This document shows positions 12,341 through 22,767 of a stretch of 64,000 nt of DNA, piece after piece (the stretch's first letter is position 1; every line of letters starts with the position of its first letter). The DNA lies in contig JAJEKV010000060.1 of assembly GCA_021234155.1 (NCBI GenBank), forward strand, positions 7,648,323 through 7,712,322. Reading direction: 5' to 3'. Origin of the DNA: Isoetes taiwanensis. Taxonomy: Eukaryota; Streptophyta; Lycopodiopsida; Isoetales; Isoetaceae. The position numbers were made by a program, and so were the translations under genes. The notes beneath the pieces were generated by a model. The model was not told the origin of the DNA. It did not search any database and saw only the letters and a list, made by a program, of their open reading frames with translations.

Positions 12341-12530
12341 AGATATGCCCCCAGTCAACCATTTAATCGTTGTCAGCAGTCTTATTGCTGCCACGGTTTT
12401 TCCCTCGAAAACCCTTCGGGGCGGGGGTTTTTTAATCCGGGCAGTAATGTGACTGCTGCGCTTTTTGTATTGGGTCCCATAGGCCGATTGGTCTCCGTGG
12501 ATGATAAAAACAATTCTATTCTATTCTCTT
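12341..12530 (+). other. LINE 3' untranslated region with two hairpins
   Basis: A long stem pairs the CAGCAGTC/TTATTGCTGCC side (about 12374-12393) with the GGGCAGTAATGTGACTGCTG side. The loop has two G/T boxes, GGTTTTTCCCTC and GGGGGTTTTTTAATCC. A second hairpin of the type AGGCC-GATT-GGTCT follows near 12480. Then come CCGTGGATGATAAAA and ATTCT repeats. The same arrangement recurs at the other LINE ends in the window (see findings). Confidence 0.7.
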
Positions 12531-12710
12531 TCAGGTCCATATTGCTGCGCAGAACAGTATCTACTGGTTTGTGTCTTCATCCATCTAAGAAGGTTGTACC
12601 AGTATTTACTGGTTTACATATTTGATCCATCAGACGAATTTTTTCTTCAAGTGGCTGTAAGAACTTACAAATTTTCTAGCTAAATATGTGTGTATCTGGA
12701 ATGGAAATGG

Positions 12711-13030
12711 AGCTTTGCGATTCTATGCTACGTACTGCTAGGGTAAGTTTTGTTTTAGTGCCCTTTTTGCCTAACAGAAACTTGATGATCTTTCTTTTAA
12801 TTTTTACAGATTTTTCTATGCAGCCATATATTCAAGCACAATAGCAGATGCTTAAGCTTAAGGTTTGTGACTTTATTTCAAGAAATTTTATTTAGAATGT
12901 CATAAAGACATAGATTATGAAATGGCATTTGACATTTTAGTTAGGCCTTGCAGAAAGGATCAAACTTGCCATGTATTGATATGCATTTTGTAACATTGTT
13001 TATGCAGAGATGCTTTTTGTTTTTTCATCT
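12711..13030 (+). repeat. Dispersed repeat, second copy at 46781-47080
   Basis: The two copies share a nearly unbroken stretch around TTTTTGCCTAACAGAAACTT, GCCATATATTCAAGCACA and TTAGTTAGGCCTTGCAGAAA. They differ by scattered substitutions and small indels. No coding frame or terminal inverted repeats are seen. Confidence 0.7.
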
Positions 13031-13190
13031 TTAAAATGAAACAAAGAAACCATGAACCTTGCCTATTAGTTCTCAAAATTGCATCTCAAACTTGCAAATA
13101 TAGTGCAACCAATGTAACAACTGGTTTTGGAATGCATGTAAATGTATATTGAAACATAAGCAAACACTGCATTTGTCTTTGTTGATGAAA

Positions 13191-13440
13191 ACCTATTATA
13201 TTTATCAAATTCAAATATACATGTAGTAAAAGAACAAGTGCAAAAAACCCATTGTATTTATCAAATTCAAATATACATGTAGTAAAAGAATATAGCATAG
13301 AATATTGTGGCTTTAGAGTATCTTCTATTGCCAAGCACTGCCATGTTCCCTGGGTTGCCAAATATTATTCTAGTACTAGTACAAATTTTGGCATACCCAC
13401 GGATTTCTAAATATTATTCTAGTACTAGTACAAAGCGATA
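13191..13440 (+). repeat. Short tandem repeat and two kinase-tail snippets
   Basis: A unit of about 57 bases with the core TTATCAAATTCAAATATACA occurs twice (13191-13290). It joins a piece of the kinase 3'-flank repeat (TATTGCCAAGCACTGCCATG, about 13325). Two copies of the kinase-tail piece containing AAATATTATTCTAGTACTAG follow at about 13352-13384 and 13405-13432. Confidence 0.6.
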
Positions 13441-13494
13441 CTTGGCATAGAAATCGACCGTTCTATTGAAATTATAGTACTGAACGTGTTCTAT

Positions 13495-13605
13495 CGCCAA
13501 TTGTACAATTTGTCAGCATGCTTATTACTACCAAGGTTTTTCCTTCAAGTAGTAATATATTTGTTGTTGTCTTTATTTGGGACACACATTGCACGATAAG
13601 ACTTG
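13495..13605 (+). mobile_element. LINE 3' tail fragment
   Basis: The sequence folds as TATTACTAC, loop with AAGGTTTTTCC, GTAGTAATA: a short form of the 3' stem-loop found at the end of the longer LINEs. It then matches 16617-16715 over TTTGTTGTTGTCTTTATTTG. No coding part remains. Confidence 0.6.
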
Positions 13606-13615
13606 CACTCAACCA

Positions 13616-13711
13616 CTTTGCCCATCCACTGGTAGCTGGAGGGATTTGAACACCTATGGTGGTCGAAAGCCAAACCAAAGGTCTAACTGCCAGGGTACTA
13701 CCAGGATGGGC
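13616..13711 (-). other. tRNA-like inverted repeat, possible SINE head
   Basis: Read on the minus strand, GCCCATCC-TGGTAG at one end pairs with CTACCA-GT-GGATGGGC at the other. The interior carries a B-box-like GTGTTCAAATCCC and a loose A-box-like stretch. The T arm pairs poorly and about 10 extra bases sit before the acceptor-like stem, so it is not a normal tRNA gene. It could be a tRNA-derived SINE head or a foldback. Confidence 0.3.
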
Positions 13712-13737
13712 TTTAAAATAATTATATAGCAAAGAAG

Positions 13738-14925
13738 CATCTCACCAATCTTGCCAAGTATTTATTGTGGCGATTCTTATTGCAATTGACAATAAAAGTT
13801 GTTCAATACATAAAAAATAATCCAAAAATTTTATGTCAGAGCAATCCATAATGTGTTATGTGTCATCATGGAACTCTATCTCAATAGCCCTGCTAAGCGG
13901 AAGAGCCATGCTATGGCGGGGTATTGCCACCATGGTGCTTTCTGTCTATCATCAGCTCTCCATAAAGGAAATGTACGATTCTGCCATGCGTTCATATTTG
14001 TGTTGGCGATTGAAGACCCGAGAACAGTCTAGTAGCTTCCATTACACGCACCATTGAAATATCTATATTTTAATGTCTAATTATAGAACATTCTAGAATC
14101 TACCTATTATGATTATATGTTAGAGATATGAGCTTTTAGACAATGTTAGAACGAGCAATAGCATTGAGATTGTAGCTTAGGACATGTATGTTCATGTTCA
14201 GCTACATTAAGGATTAGAATAGCATCCTTTATAGATACTACATATCCTTCGGGTTTAAGCAACAATAATGAACTGGAATGGTTGGGTCAAAAAGTTCAAT
14301 GTCGACGAGAGTTGGACACTTAAAAACTTATGAAACATTGGTGGCAATGTTGTGCTAGCTCACGACAAGGTACACATTTTTCATCTATCTAACCCTACTG
14401 TGACAAACACTGTACAAAAAAGCAATAGTTGGACCATCCTTTCACATAATTGCTTACGTAAATGCAACTACTAATGCTGCAATTCCTCAGGGCGCAATTG
14501 ATGAAATTAAATATACACAATAAGTACAACAACATATATAAATACATGCCCGAACTGCAGTTGCGCCCCAGTGAAATCAATGCAAGCATAAACCCACCAA
14601 CAACTACTTCTATAGCATGCTATTCATAACTGTAAGTACAAAATTCTGGATATGTTTAAGATTCGTGACCGGCAGAAAACTCCTCGTGAAGTATGGCTAC
14701 GGCCTTGTAGTTGGGTCTAGTGGCCAAAGCACCCCTTCCAAGTGCCAGAAATTCTTCTCAAAGTATGGCTATGGCCCTGCAGGAGATCTACTAACGGGGG
14801 GTTTGAACCCTGATGAGACCAAGGTAGCATCTGCAAATAAACAGGCATTGAAACATTTGATTTCTCCATCATATATATGAAACCGGGGGGAAGGGGGGGG
14901 GAGGGTTTGCATAACATAGAGTCAA
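13738..14925. other. No gene recognised; repeat pieces
   Basis: 13738-13890 resembles 22390-22505 and 56300-56420 (ACCAATCTTGCCAAGTATTT, CATCATGGAACTCTAT), so it is another relic of the duplicated PDX3-kinase block. 14680-14790 holds two related units with the core AAGTATGGCTAYGGCC, about 80 bases apart. The remainder shows nothing recognisable. Confidence 0.4.
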
Positions 14926-14929
14926 CTGC

Positions 14930-16560
14930 CATCCACTATCAAACAACTTTTCAAATGCCTCAGTCTTGCCTAGATTATGATTGGGCAGAGGATTATGCCC
15001 AGCTGCTAACATAAAAGCTATTCAAATTTTTGCAACTTCTCACATTAGAATAACAGAGTGACAAGATGGTCACAACTCTTATGAATGTGGCAGAGGGATG
15101 TTTTGGTTTATGAAGAAAAAGAACGTCCCTAAATCAGCCCTTCAATTATACAAGCTAGTGCTACTTATTCTAGCTGATTTCTCTAAGACATATGATCTTT
15201 TCTCATTGACATACAGTCCATTTGAATGCTCTAGATATTTTCTACCATTTGGATCCTCTGGATACCTTACGCGATTCATTGGCATGAGAGGTAACTTGCC
15301 CAAGACTAAGGTGTCAAGCCCCTCATTCCCGCGTCGGTCAATGCCTTCTTCCTTCACTTACCAAGCCCAAAATGTAAAGGTGACATCCACCTACAAGTAT
15401 TTGGGAGTGACGTTAAAATATGCTTCCTTCCTTCCTTCTACCATATACTAAGACATTTCTATTCGACTACGCATCACATAGGCTGGAAGGCACTGTAGCC
15501 ATGCAAAACAACAGTTACAAAGTAGAGCCTGATGCCTAGGCCTATCAGCCGCACTTGTTCAAGGCCTTGGCAGAACCTGTTATTCTATGTGGATAGGGGT
15601 TTAGAACCCGATAATATCCCTCGCCACCTGGAATGACCTAAAGCAGGTGCAGAAAGACTTCCTAGCTCAAGCACTTGGGGCAAAATCCATAGTTCCATAT
15701 CAGATCCTATTGCAGAAAACATGTTTCCCCGCCCCCTAAAGGTCGCCTTGTATGCACCGCCAAGTAATCTACTTTCTAAAGGTGGTCGATATGGGTGATA
15801 TTCATCTCCCCACCTTACTTTTGTTGTGGCACTTTGGGTCTCAGCACTTTTTAAAGTTTGCTAGAAGGAAAAGTGAGTTGGCTGGTTCTCTCGCTAGAAT
15901 GTGCAGGAGCATGGGTGCATATAGGTCCAAACCGAAGAAGATCACCAACACTTGAGGCAGTACTTTGATGCTTGCTTCTCAGAGCAAACTCGGGATGGGG
16001 CTACACAAAACATATTAAAATGGCACACTACTAGCGACGAGATCAATCCAATGCTCATATGAGGTCCATAATGCTACATGCATATACATTTGATCATGGA
16101 GAAGCGTAGAATGATAGCTTCCATTCACATGGGTGCACATCACCTCGCATTGAGACGACGGATAGATTCGAGGCACACGAGGACATGCTCTGTTATTGTT
16201 GCCAACGGGGAGCCATGGAAGATGAATGCCAAATTTGTCTAGCATTCGACCATATCTGGGCATGCTATGTTGCATTAGTCCTGCCTAACCAACCACTATA
16301 TGTGCTGTTAGATATGACCTCAATGGGCTTGTTGGAGTCATATCTTCAAGAGATCATGGACACGTACACTCAGATATGTCCTCCGGCACGACATTGACAT
16401 GTACACTAATATGAAATATCGAGATATCTGATCGGCATCATGCTTATTATCGCCAAGGTTTTTCAAGCAGTAATACACTTGCTATTCTCTTTGTTTAGGT
16501 CCCATAGGTCAATTGGTCTCCATGGATGATAAGGAATCATATCTTCAAGAGATCATGGAT
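14930..16560 (+). mobile_element. Third LINE copy, internally deleted and decayed
   Basis: From about 14965 the sequence encodes CLDYDWAEDYAQLL, matching LRLDYEQTKDYADML of the 7-12 kb LINE. Next come a reverse transcriptase scrap ADFSKTYD (15174), then LPKTKVSS and VTSTYKYLGVTL (to about 15413), then the knuckle CYCCQRGAMEDECQI (16189). Large parts of the polymerase are missing. The 3' end (16435-16540) has the degenerate stem-loop and the GGTCAATTGGTCTCCATGG hairpin. Confidence 0.8.
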
Positions 16561-16616
16561 ACGGGCATCGGATATGTCCTCCGACACGACGCACATGTAC
16601 CCTAATATGAAATATC

Positions 16617-16715
16617 ATTGTACAATTTGTGAGCATGCTTATTACTGCCAAGGTTTTTCATTCAAGTAGTAATATATTTGTTGTTGTCTTTATTTGGGAC
16701 ACACATTGCACGATA
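16617..16715 (+). mobile_element. LINE 3' tail fragment
   Basis: Nearly identical to 13495-13605. The stem TATTACTGC/GTAGTAATA keeps pairing through a G-T wobble where the other copy has an A-T pair. The loop AAGGTTTTTCATTCAA is conserved. Confidence 0.6.
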
Positions 16716-17365
16716 AATGTTAATTGTGAGTTCTTGGCATACACCCTGCAACAGCAGTATGACTGCCGGATGCTACAAAGTTGCCATGCTCATGATCACA
16801 AAACAAGAACAAGAAAAACAAATATGTACAAAGAGTGAAGGTAACATGGCCAAATGAGGCTCTCCAAATTTGAGATAAAACCTGAGTACATCTGAAGACG
16901 CTCCGATCTAATATAGTGTAGACCGCAAATCTGAGCCCTACATCTATCTAAATCTAAGCCATATACTTAAGTTAACCTAAACATGCCAAGTGTCGTCGGC
17001 CACCACTGACACTTAACGTGTACAATGTTAACCACTAGGTGGTTAACACTGCCTCCTCCTAAAAGTTTTTAGCACAAAAATATGTACAGACTTTTATAAA
17101 ACAAGTCCGACAATTACAACATGGTGCTAAAAATATAGGGGCATAAATGATGGTAATGGTTGGGTTGTGTCGCCATAAAAAGATCTTCATAAATGCATTG
17201 ACGAAAAAAGATCCGAAGGAATGTCGATGCAGAACGTGGATCATAGGAACTGGGGCAAGAAAAACATGAAGACCATCCCCTTATATCATGGGTAAGTCCA
17301 TTTGAACAATTAATGCCCAAAAGATTGCTTAAAAACAATTGTTATAGAGGGCCTTCAAAAACATA

Positions 17366-17422
17366 AGCAGGTCCCATAGGTCAATTGGTCTCCATGGACG
17401 CTAAAAACCTATTCTATTCTAC
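17366..17422 (+). mobile_element. LINE 3' terminus snippet
   Basis: AGGTCCCATAGGTCAATTGG, then TCTCCATGGACGCTAAAAA and an ATTCT repeat, equals the last ~55 bases of the LINE family and includes the small terminal hairpin. Nothing upstream belongs to the element, so the insertion is very short. Confidence 0.6.
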
Positions 17423-17429
17423 TATAAAG

Positions 17430-18440
17430 GCATCCCCCGTGATCGGCCATATAAAAGTTGAATATATTTGGAACAGAGCGTGGCGGAACTTTTTTGTCAC
17501 AGCGTGGGTCGTAAGCATGGTGTGACCATGAGCGCATTTTGTTTTGTTTTGTTTAGTTTTTTTTTTTTTGTTGGGCACATTTGCACAAACAAGAGTTGAG
17601 ACTTTGAAACTTTGAAGCAATTCTAGAGTGTCTACGTTGATGCCAGATAAGAAATTTGTGCATGTGGATGGGCTTAAAATCGTTGGATTTGATCGACAAT
17701 CACAAAAAATTAATGGAAATTCCAGCATGTGTTGGGAAGTTATGCCGGCGTTGGGAAAGCTACAACGGGGCAGAGTTCTTGAAGAAACGACGGCGGGGCA
17801 GAGTTCTTGAAGAAACAAAACGGAGTATTTTCTATGATGGAAGATTGGCTATGCTGGAAGCGCGGCAGATTGGCAAATATGCCGAATACCTCTAATATCG
17901 ACTTACGATGGTTCATGCCACAACGCTCAAGAATTTCCTCCCAGAAAGCATGTCTCAAGGCATATTTTACCGGCCAGGTTTTTAGGTTCAGTAGTCGATT
18001 TTGGCTAGGGTTTCTGCTGAGAGGTTTCCGCTGAGACATCGCTGGGTAGTGATGCCGAGCTTCAGCTATATCACAGGGCATAAAATAGTCTGCCTGCAGA
18101 GCTTTGCGAAACAGAGCTATCCAAACGAAGCAACTACGGCAAAGAACTGTAAATCCTTTGCAAATCTGGCGAAGCTAGGCAAAGAACTGCAAATAAGTAT
18201 CAGGTGTCATTATTTTTTATCATTTTGATGCTTCTTTCTATTTTGGAACGATTCATTCTTATGCCTTCGGCTGATGTGATTGGGTAAACCTTTGTTGCAG
18301 GTAGAACTTCTGTCTAAATCCATCTTTCTTTCTTTTTTTTGTTTCTGCTTTCGTTAAGAAAGGCCACATATATGGACCTGAAGGGTCGATCTTCTCCGGG
18401 CTGGCGATAGTGGGAGGGGGAGATGTAGTAGATAATGCCC
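17430..18440. other. No recognised gene; short direct repeat
   Basis: A unit containing GGGGCAGAGTTCTTGAAGAA occurs twice, at about 17764 and 17794. Open frames of up to 134 codons occur on both strands. The region may belong to the same captured-fragment mosaic as 18455-19142, but I cannot assign family or function. Confidence 0.35.
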
Positions 18441-18454
18441 CACAATTTACTTGG

Positions 18455-18778
18455 TGACATCTATTTTTAGTTTTGGGGACTCTCTAACCGAGCATCCAAT
18501 GGCGAAAGCATCTTTTCCTAGGCACTATGGGCGACGTATTTTCATCAATACACTAGTCGTGCCTTCCGGCCCGGACTCTTGATCGATTTCCGCGGGTTTG
18601 ATTTTGTTTGTACCAAAATTATGTTGCATTTTTACCATTTATATAAGTCGCGGTCATTACATATTAGTAGCTACCTAGAGTCCTTAATGCAAATGAGGCA
18701 TTTGGATTTCTTTTTTCTCTCACCTTATTTAAAAGAGATTGGTTCAGACTATAGACATGGTGCCAACTTTGCTTTCAG
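18455..18778 (+). pseudogene. GDSL esterase/lipase gene fragment
   Basis: Three blocks of plant GDSL esterases appear in order. FSFGDSLTEH (about 18470) carries the catalytic-serine motif. TYFHQYTSR and GLLIDF (about 18540-18595, one frame away) match the usual YFH...GR...R-IDF block. FFLSPYLKEIGSDYRHGANFA (about 18708-18773) matches the third block. A frameshift separates blocks one and two, and an intron-like AT-rich stretch separates two and three. The Asp-His end of the enzyme is missing. The fragment runs without a break into an unrelated exon at 18779. It cannot make a working enzyme. Confidence 0.75.
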
Positions 18779-19142
18779 AGGTGCTTGTAAGATGAAGCTT
18801 CCCCTCCAAGCATGGAGACAAGATCCAGATGGTTTTGATTTGGCTGAAGCCATCAATGCCCATCTCTCCCCTAGCATTCGTGTTTTTGCCATTGATCCAG
18901 CGTCAAAGTATGTTCTTGTCAGCACCGTTTTGGTTTCAGTTAACATAAGTATTAGCATATTGTGGAATAATGTTCTCTGATTTTTAATTTATGCAGGTCC
19001 TTTAATGCCAGATGTGCCTGCTTTTCCCCTTCATATAACTATTTTCTCCCAGATGGTGTCTTAGAGATCAAGAATAATTTTTCTCCAAATGAGATCACTT
19101 AGCACATCCGAGAGTTTCCTCGAATGCTGGAAAGCCTAGAGG
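18779..19142 (+). pseudogene. tRNA pseudouridine synthase gene fragment (two exons)
   Basis: Exon one (about 18779-18907) encodes KMKLPLQAWRQDPDGFDL and INAHLSPSIRVFAID. Exon two (18997 to about 19140) encodes SFNARCACFSPSYNYFLPDG, then LEIKNNFSPNEIT, a stop, HIREFPRMLESLE. Joining at GT (18908) and AG (18996) keeps the frame exactly: ASK-SFNAR. The INxxLPxxIxV and FNAR...YxYxLP blocks are typical of the TruA/PUS1 fold. A TAG at 19100 interrupts exon two; GAG|GTGACA at its end still looks like a donor. The catalytic-aspartate RTDKGVHA exon is missing. It is a non-functional gene piece fused to a GDSL fragment. Confidence 0.78.
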
Positions 19143-19149
19143 TGACATT

Positions 19150-21690
19150 TTTTTTTTGCTCATGTTTTGATAAGCTTGCATCTTTAAATATCTTTCAGAT
19201 CTAAATCTTATTGCGCTTTTAATATTTGCATCTCTTGAGTCAACTCACATTGCTTCCCTTGTCTTCTTCCCCATATTGTCATGATTGTTGAGATAACATG
19301 AAGGGACATGATTCACTTGAAGATCAAGACTTCCTTAGCATAAAACTTTCCGTAGCTAAGCTTTTGATGCTTTGTTCATATCATGCTCCTTGTCGTGGAC
19401 AATGTGAGAACATATTTCACTTGAAGCTGAAGACTGACAGAAGGCATCAACTACATGAAGCTAAAGAGTTAGCTTTATGGCTCTTCTACATATTTAATAT
19501 ATATCCATAACTTATCCTTTCTGCTCCATTATCATGGACATCATAGGTGTAGTCTGAGATTTATGAACTCATTTAATTGGTTTAGCATTGCTAAAGGCTA
19601 CAAAGATAAAGGAGGAAGAATTAACTATCTTGGTTTGTCTTGATGTGGTAACCTTAGTTGTTGCAGGGCATGAGCGTAATTTCACGCATTTAGGAATATT
19701 TATGGCTTGCATTACTTTATATTCTATATAAATGGTCAAACACTAACATTTCTGACATGAATTTGATGGAATAGTTTTAAAGTAGTTATTAAGAAAAAAA
19801 AACGAACGGCGGAGAAGGCATGAACAAAACGTCATACTTCTATTTACCTGCTTGGTTATATACACATGATACTCCCCCGATTTGCAAGAAGCAAGAGAAT
19901 AAAGATGTGCATCGTGACTTCATTAATACAAACTTCTACAAAAGTTCAACGTGTTTTGTTAAATTGAACGCTCTATCTATTCTATCTATCTATGGATTAA
20001 AGAAGATTGTTTAAATGCCCCACTATTGTATTCTATGCAATAATGATATTATTTTGTAATGGGAAAAAAAATGTTTTGCTTTTTCTTTTCCACATAGGTA
20101 TGCTAGAATAATGGAGTAGCCAAAATTAGCTAGGCCACTAGATTAAGGGGTTTGCCAACAAACATGTTCACATCTTTGTCATGTGCCTAGCTATTGTTGC
20201 CAATGTGACTCAAACTTTAATTAATGTTCACATTTTCACAAAGTTGATAAATAAACATGCCATGAATATGGGAACTTATACCTCGCCCTGATGTAAGTAT
20301 GACATTCAAAAACATAATCATCATAGGATATTGCAACAAATAATTTATTAGTGCAACATGTTCATGATTTCTCAGAGGATGGGGATTTCGGATGATCTAC
20401 TGCAAAGTGTCGTTGCATTGTACTAGAGAGTCCATGTTTCAGGAGATTCCAATGTCTTTGCTAAGCATTTGGAAGATAAAAACTACAGTTGAGTATGCCT
20501 GGAAAGACACCAAAATTAGAGTAGAAAAAGTTTTATAATAATATGATAAAACAGAAATTTCTAAATCTATTTGGAAAATATATATACTATTGAGATGCAA
20601 TTTTAGCCTAAAGAGTTCAGGTCCTTAGGTAGAGGCTCACAATCTAACTTAGTAAACGTTCAAAACACGTACAGAAATCCAACATAACTCTACACAGCAT
20701 GTTTCTCATGCACAATAAGACAATAAAACCTTGAGTTTGAATTACATACCAGTGTCCGTCTATTTTTCTGCCAATCCTGACGCTGCTCTTGTTGGCTTCG
20801 CCGTGGAGTATCGTGCTAAGAATTGAGCAACCGTCCATCTATATTCATCGGTTCTCTAAGTTCGTCTTCTGAGCTTGGTTCATTTTCATGCAATGTTCAA
20901 AGCGTGGTATAATCAAGTGTCTTGCACAGGATGTCTCTGCTCAGCAACAAGTGAATTGCTGTTACAAAGCATACTCACAATTGACAAAAGCACCATCTCT
21001 TGCCTCCATATTGCCTTCATACCACTACATGCAAAAAGGCCTGGCAGTCCACATTGATCGTAAACACTGATCAGATGCTGGCTTCCTACTACCAAATGAT
21101 AGCCCTAATGTTCAAAATGGCATACAATCACTAGACGGTTTAGGACAACTTTGATTGCGAAGACCTGCCCTCAATATTAATACAATAAACATCATAACAA
21201 AATGTAGTAATGTCTCCACATTGAAGGACAATGGCTGTAAGTTAAGTTGACACTAGCCAAAAGTTTATACAGTAAGAGCCAGAAGAACAGAACAGAAAAA
21301 TTGTATTTGAGTCCATTAGCATTTTATTCAATGTATTTTCAGTTGAATTAAACGCCAATCCTTGTGGAAACTTTATCTACTCCCTCAACTATATGCTTAT
21401 ACCTGGCATGGGGTTTACCATTCAATACCTGAAATACTGGTATATTGGGCGACATATAACAGCTCACTTACATGCGAAAGAAATTATCTACAAACTTTGG
21501 CATTATCCATGAGGAAAATTAATATTTATCCAAACCACGGAACCCGAGCTCCAGAGCAGTGCTGGACACATCCTTGCATTCAGATTCCCACCCCCGACCT
21601 TTAGCACAAGAAAATCATAATCGCAACCAGCAACCCTTATCCTCTTAAATATGTGAAAGATTAACCCTTCCTTCTAACATCATCATCATC
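19150..21690. other. No supported gene
   Basis: AT-rich. A possible further relic of the pseudouridine synthase lies at about 19390-19480 (ENIFHLKLKTDRRHQLHEA), but the match is too weak to call. A minus-strand stretch at about 20750-20850 ends in a good donor (ACTG|GTATGT), which might mark a lone exon of an unknown gene. From about 21360 the sequence is the start of the block repeated at 55345. Confidence 0.35.
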
Positions 21691-21697
21691 ATCATAC

Positions 21698-21939
21698 CTA
21701 TGAATATAATTGTGCTTATGTATTGATTCAATTGCTAACATACTTTGTGCAACCTAAAATCGCCCCTCATCTTCGCTTAGTGTATCTTTCCGCATCAACA
21801 GAGTCATCATATCACTGCCAGGTAGATATTCCATAATAAGTTAAAGATGTTCTGCATCTTGGAAGGAATAATAGAGTTTAACAATGCAGTGGCTGTTAGC
21901 CTCTGCCAATAAATTGCGCTCAGCTCTTACATGTTCTAC
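21698..21939 (-). pseudogene. Exon of an NDR-type AGC protein kinase, disrupted (copy A)
   Basis: Between a good acceptor (tatttcag) and donor (AG|GTATG), the minus strand encodes [71 protein letters not shown]. These are the alpha-C, hinge and catalytic-loop approaches of plant NDR/LATS-related kinases. TAA after DAEHL and TAG after GRF break it. No neighbouring NDR exons were recognised, so this is an isolated exon. A second copy is at 55632-55876. Confidence 0.8.
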
Positions 21940-22084
21940 CTGAAATATTACAAGATTGTTATAAAGATGTGGTTTCACAAATCTAACAACGAAACGATTA
22001 AATCACAAATCTAAGTTGCTAGAAGATCTAAGGGCTATATAATCCGGGCACAAATCACCTTTGGAAATCCGTTTGCCTTGCAAC

Positions 22085-22330
22085 TGACTGATTGCTTGCT
22101 TGCCAAAATGCTGATGAGTGAAACCCATTGCTTGCTTGATGCCGCAGGCCGCTTGCTTGCTTGCTGCCGTGCCAGGTACCTGGTTGGAAATATCCCCGAT
22201 CTAGAACACACGAGACTGCCAGTTTACAGGCAACAAAGGGTTTGGAGCAGTCATCAGCATATCCCAAGTATATTCCAGCATATACCTAGGATATGCCACA
22301 AACCCACATAAGCGAGGGTTTGCCCCCCTA
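22085..22330. repeat. GCTTGC simple repeats and an imperfect hairpin
   Basis: Short GCTTGCTTGC runs occur at 22092-22165. They are followed by an imperfect inverted repeat at about 22258-22297 around GCATATCCCAAGTATA and TATACCTAGGATATGC. The 56 kb copy of the same hairpin is perfect. Confidence 0.5.
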
Positions 22331-22767
22331 AGGGCAACCGAAAAAAATTCAAAATTGGATGTATGATTATATATGGTTTGATAGCAAGGAAATATATCAC
22401 CAATCTTGCCAAGTATTTATTGTGGCGATTCTTATTCATGTTCAATATAAAAAGAACAACCCTATATCATATCAATACATAATGTGCTATGTATGGAACT
22501 CTATACATGCATATATCCACGTCATTGAAGGCTGCAAAAGCTTACCGTTAAATACGTGCAAGAGAGCGACATGTATATGACGTCTGTATGTCTACCCTCA
22601 GATCTAACAAACTGAGTATCATTTGTCATCTCACTTTCTCTCTTGATTTTTCATTCTTCCCCAAACAAAAGATAGAATGGGGAGAATAAAAGATGGGTGC
22701 ATTGGTGTTCTCTAAGAGACGTCCTTTGACTCACAAACTTGCTCTATGTTTTATGTTGTATCCTTTC

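Larger units (their letters stand above)
7381..12530 (+). mobile_element. Near full-length LINE retrotransposon, inactivated
   Basis: The order is that of a two-ORF non-LTR retrotransposon: a coiled-coil ORF1 (about 7432-8800), then ORF2 with apurinic-type endonuclease, reverse transcriptase and a C-terminal CCHC-like knuckle (about 9100-12340), then a structured 3' untranslated region ending in short ATTCT repeats at about 12510-12530. Both ORFs are broken by stops and frameshifts, so it cannot move by itself. The 5' limit is uncertain; coding resemblance starts near 7430. Relatives in the window are at 39900-44735, 14930-16560 and 4591-5277. Confidence 0.88.

Noticed and set aside
12391-12438. 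Bacterial-type intrinsic terminator (GC stem followed by T run)
   Set aside because: The sequence is the LINE 3' end in plant DNA and recurs with the same loop in other LINE tails.
13616-13711. Functional tRNA gene
   Set aside because: The outer stem is perfect, but the T arm pairs badly, extra bases precede the acceptor stem, and no sensible anticodon arm forms.
22055-22267. Minus-strand frame rich in Ala, Ser and Gln as a gene
   Set aside because: It translates GCTTGC simple repeats and is broken differently in the 56 kb copy.
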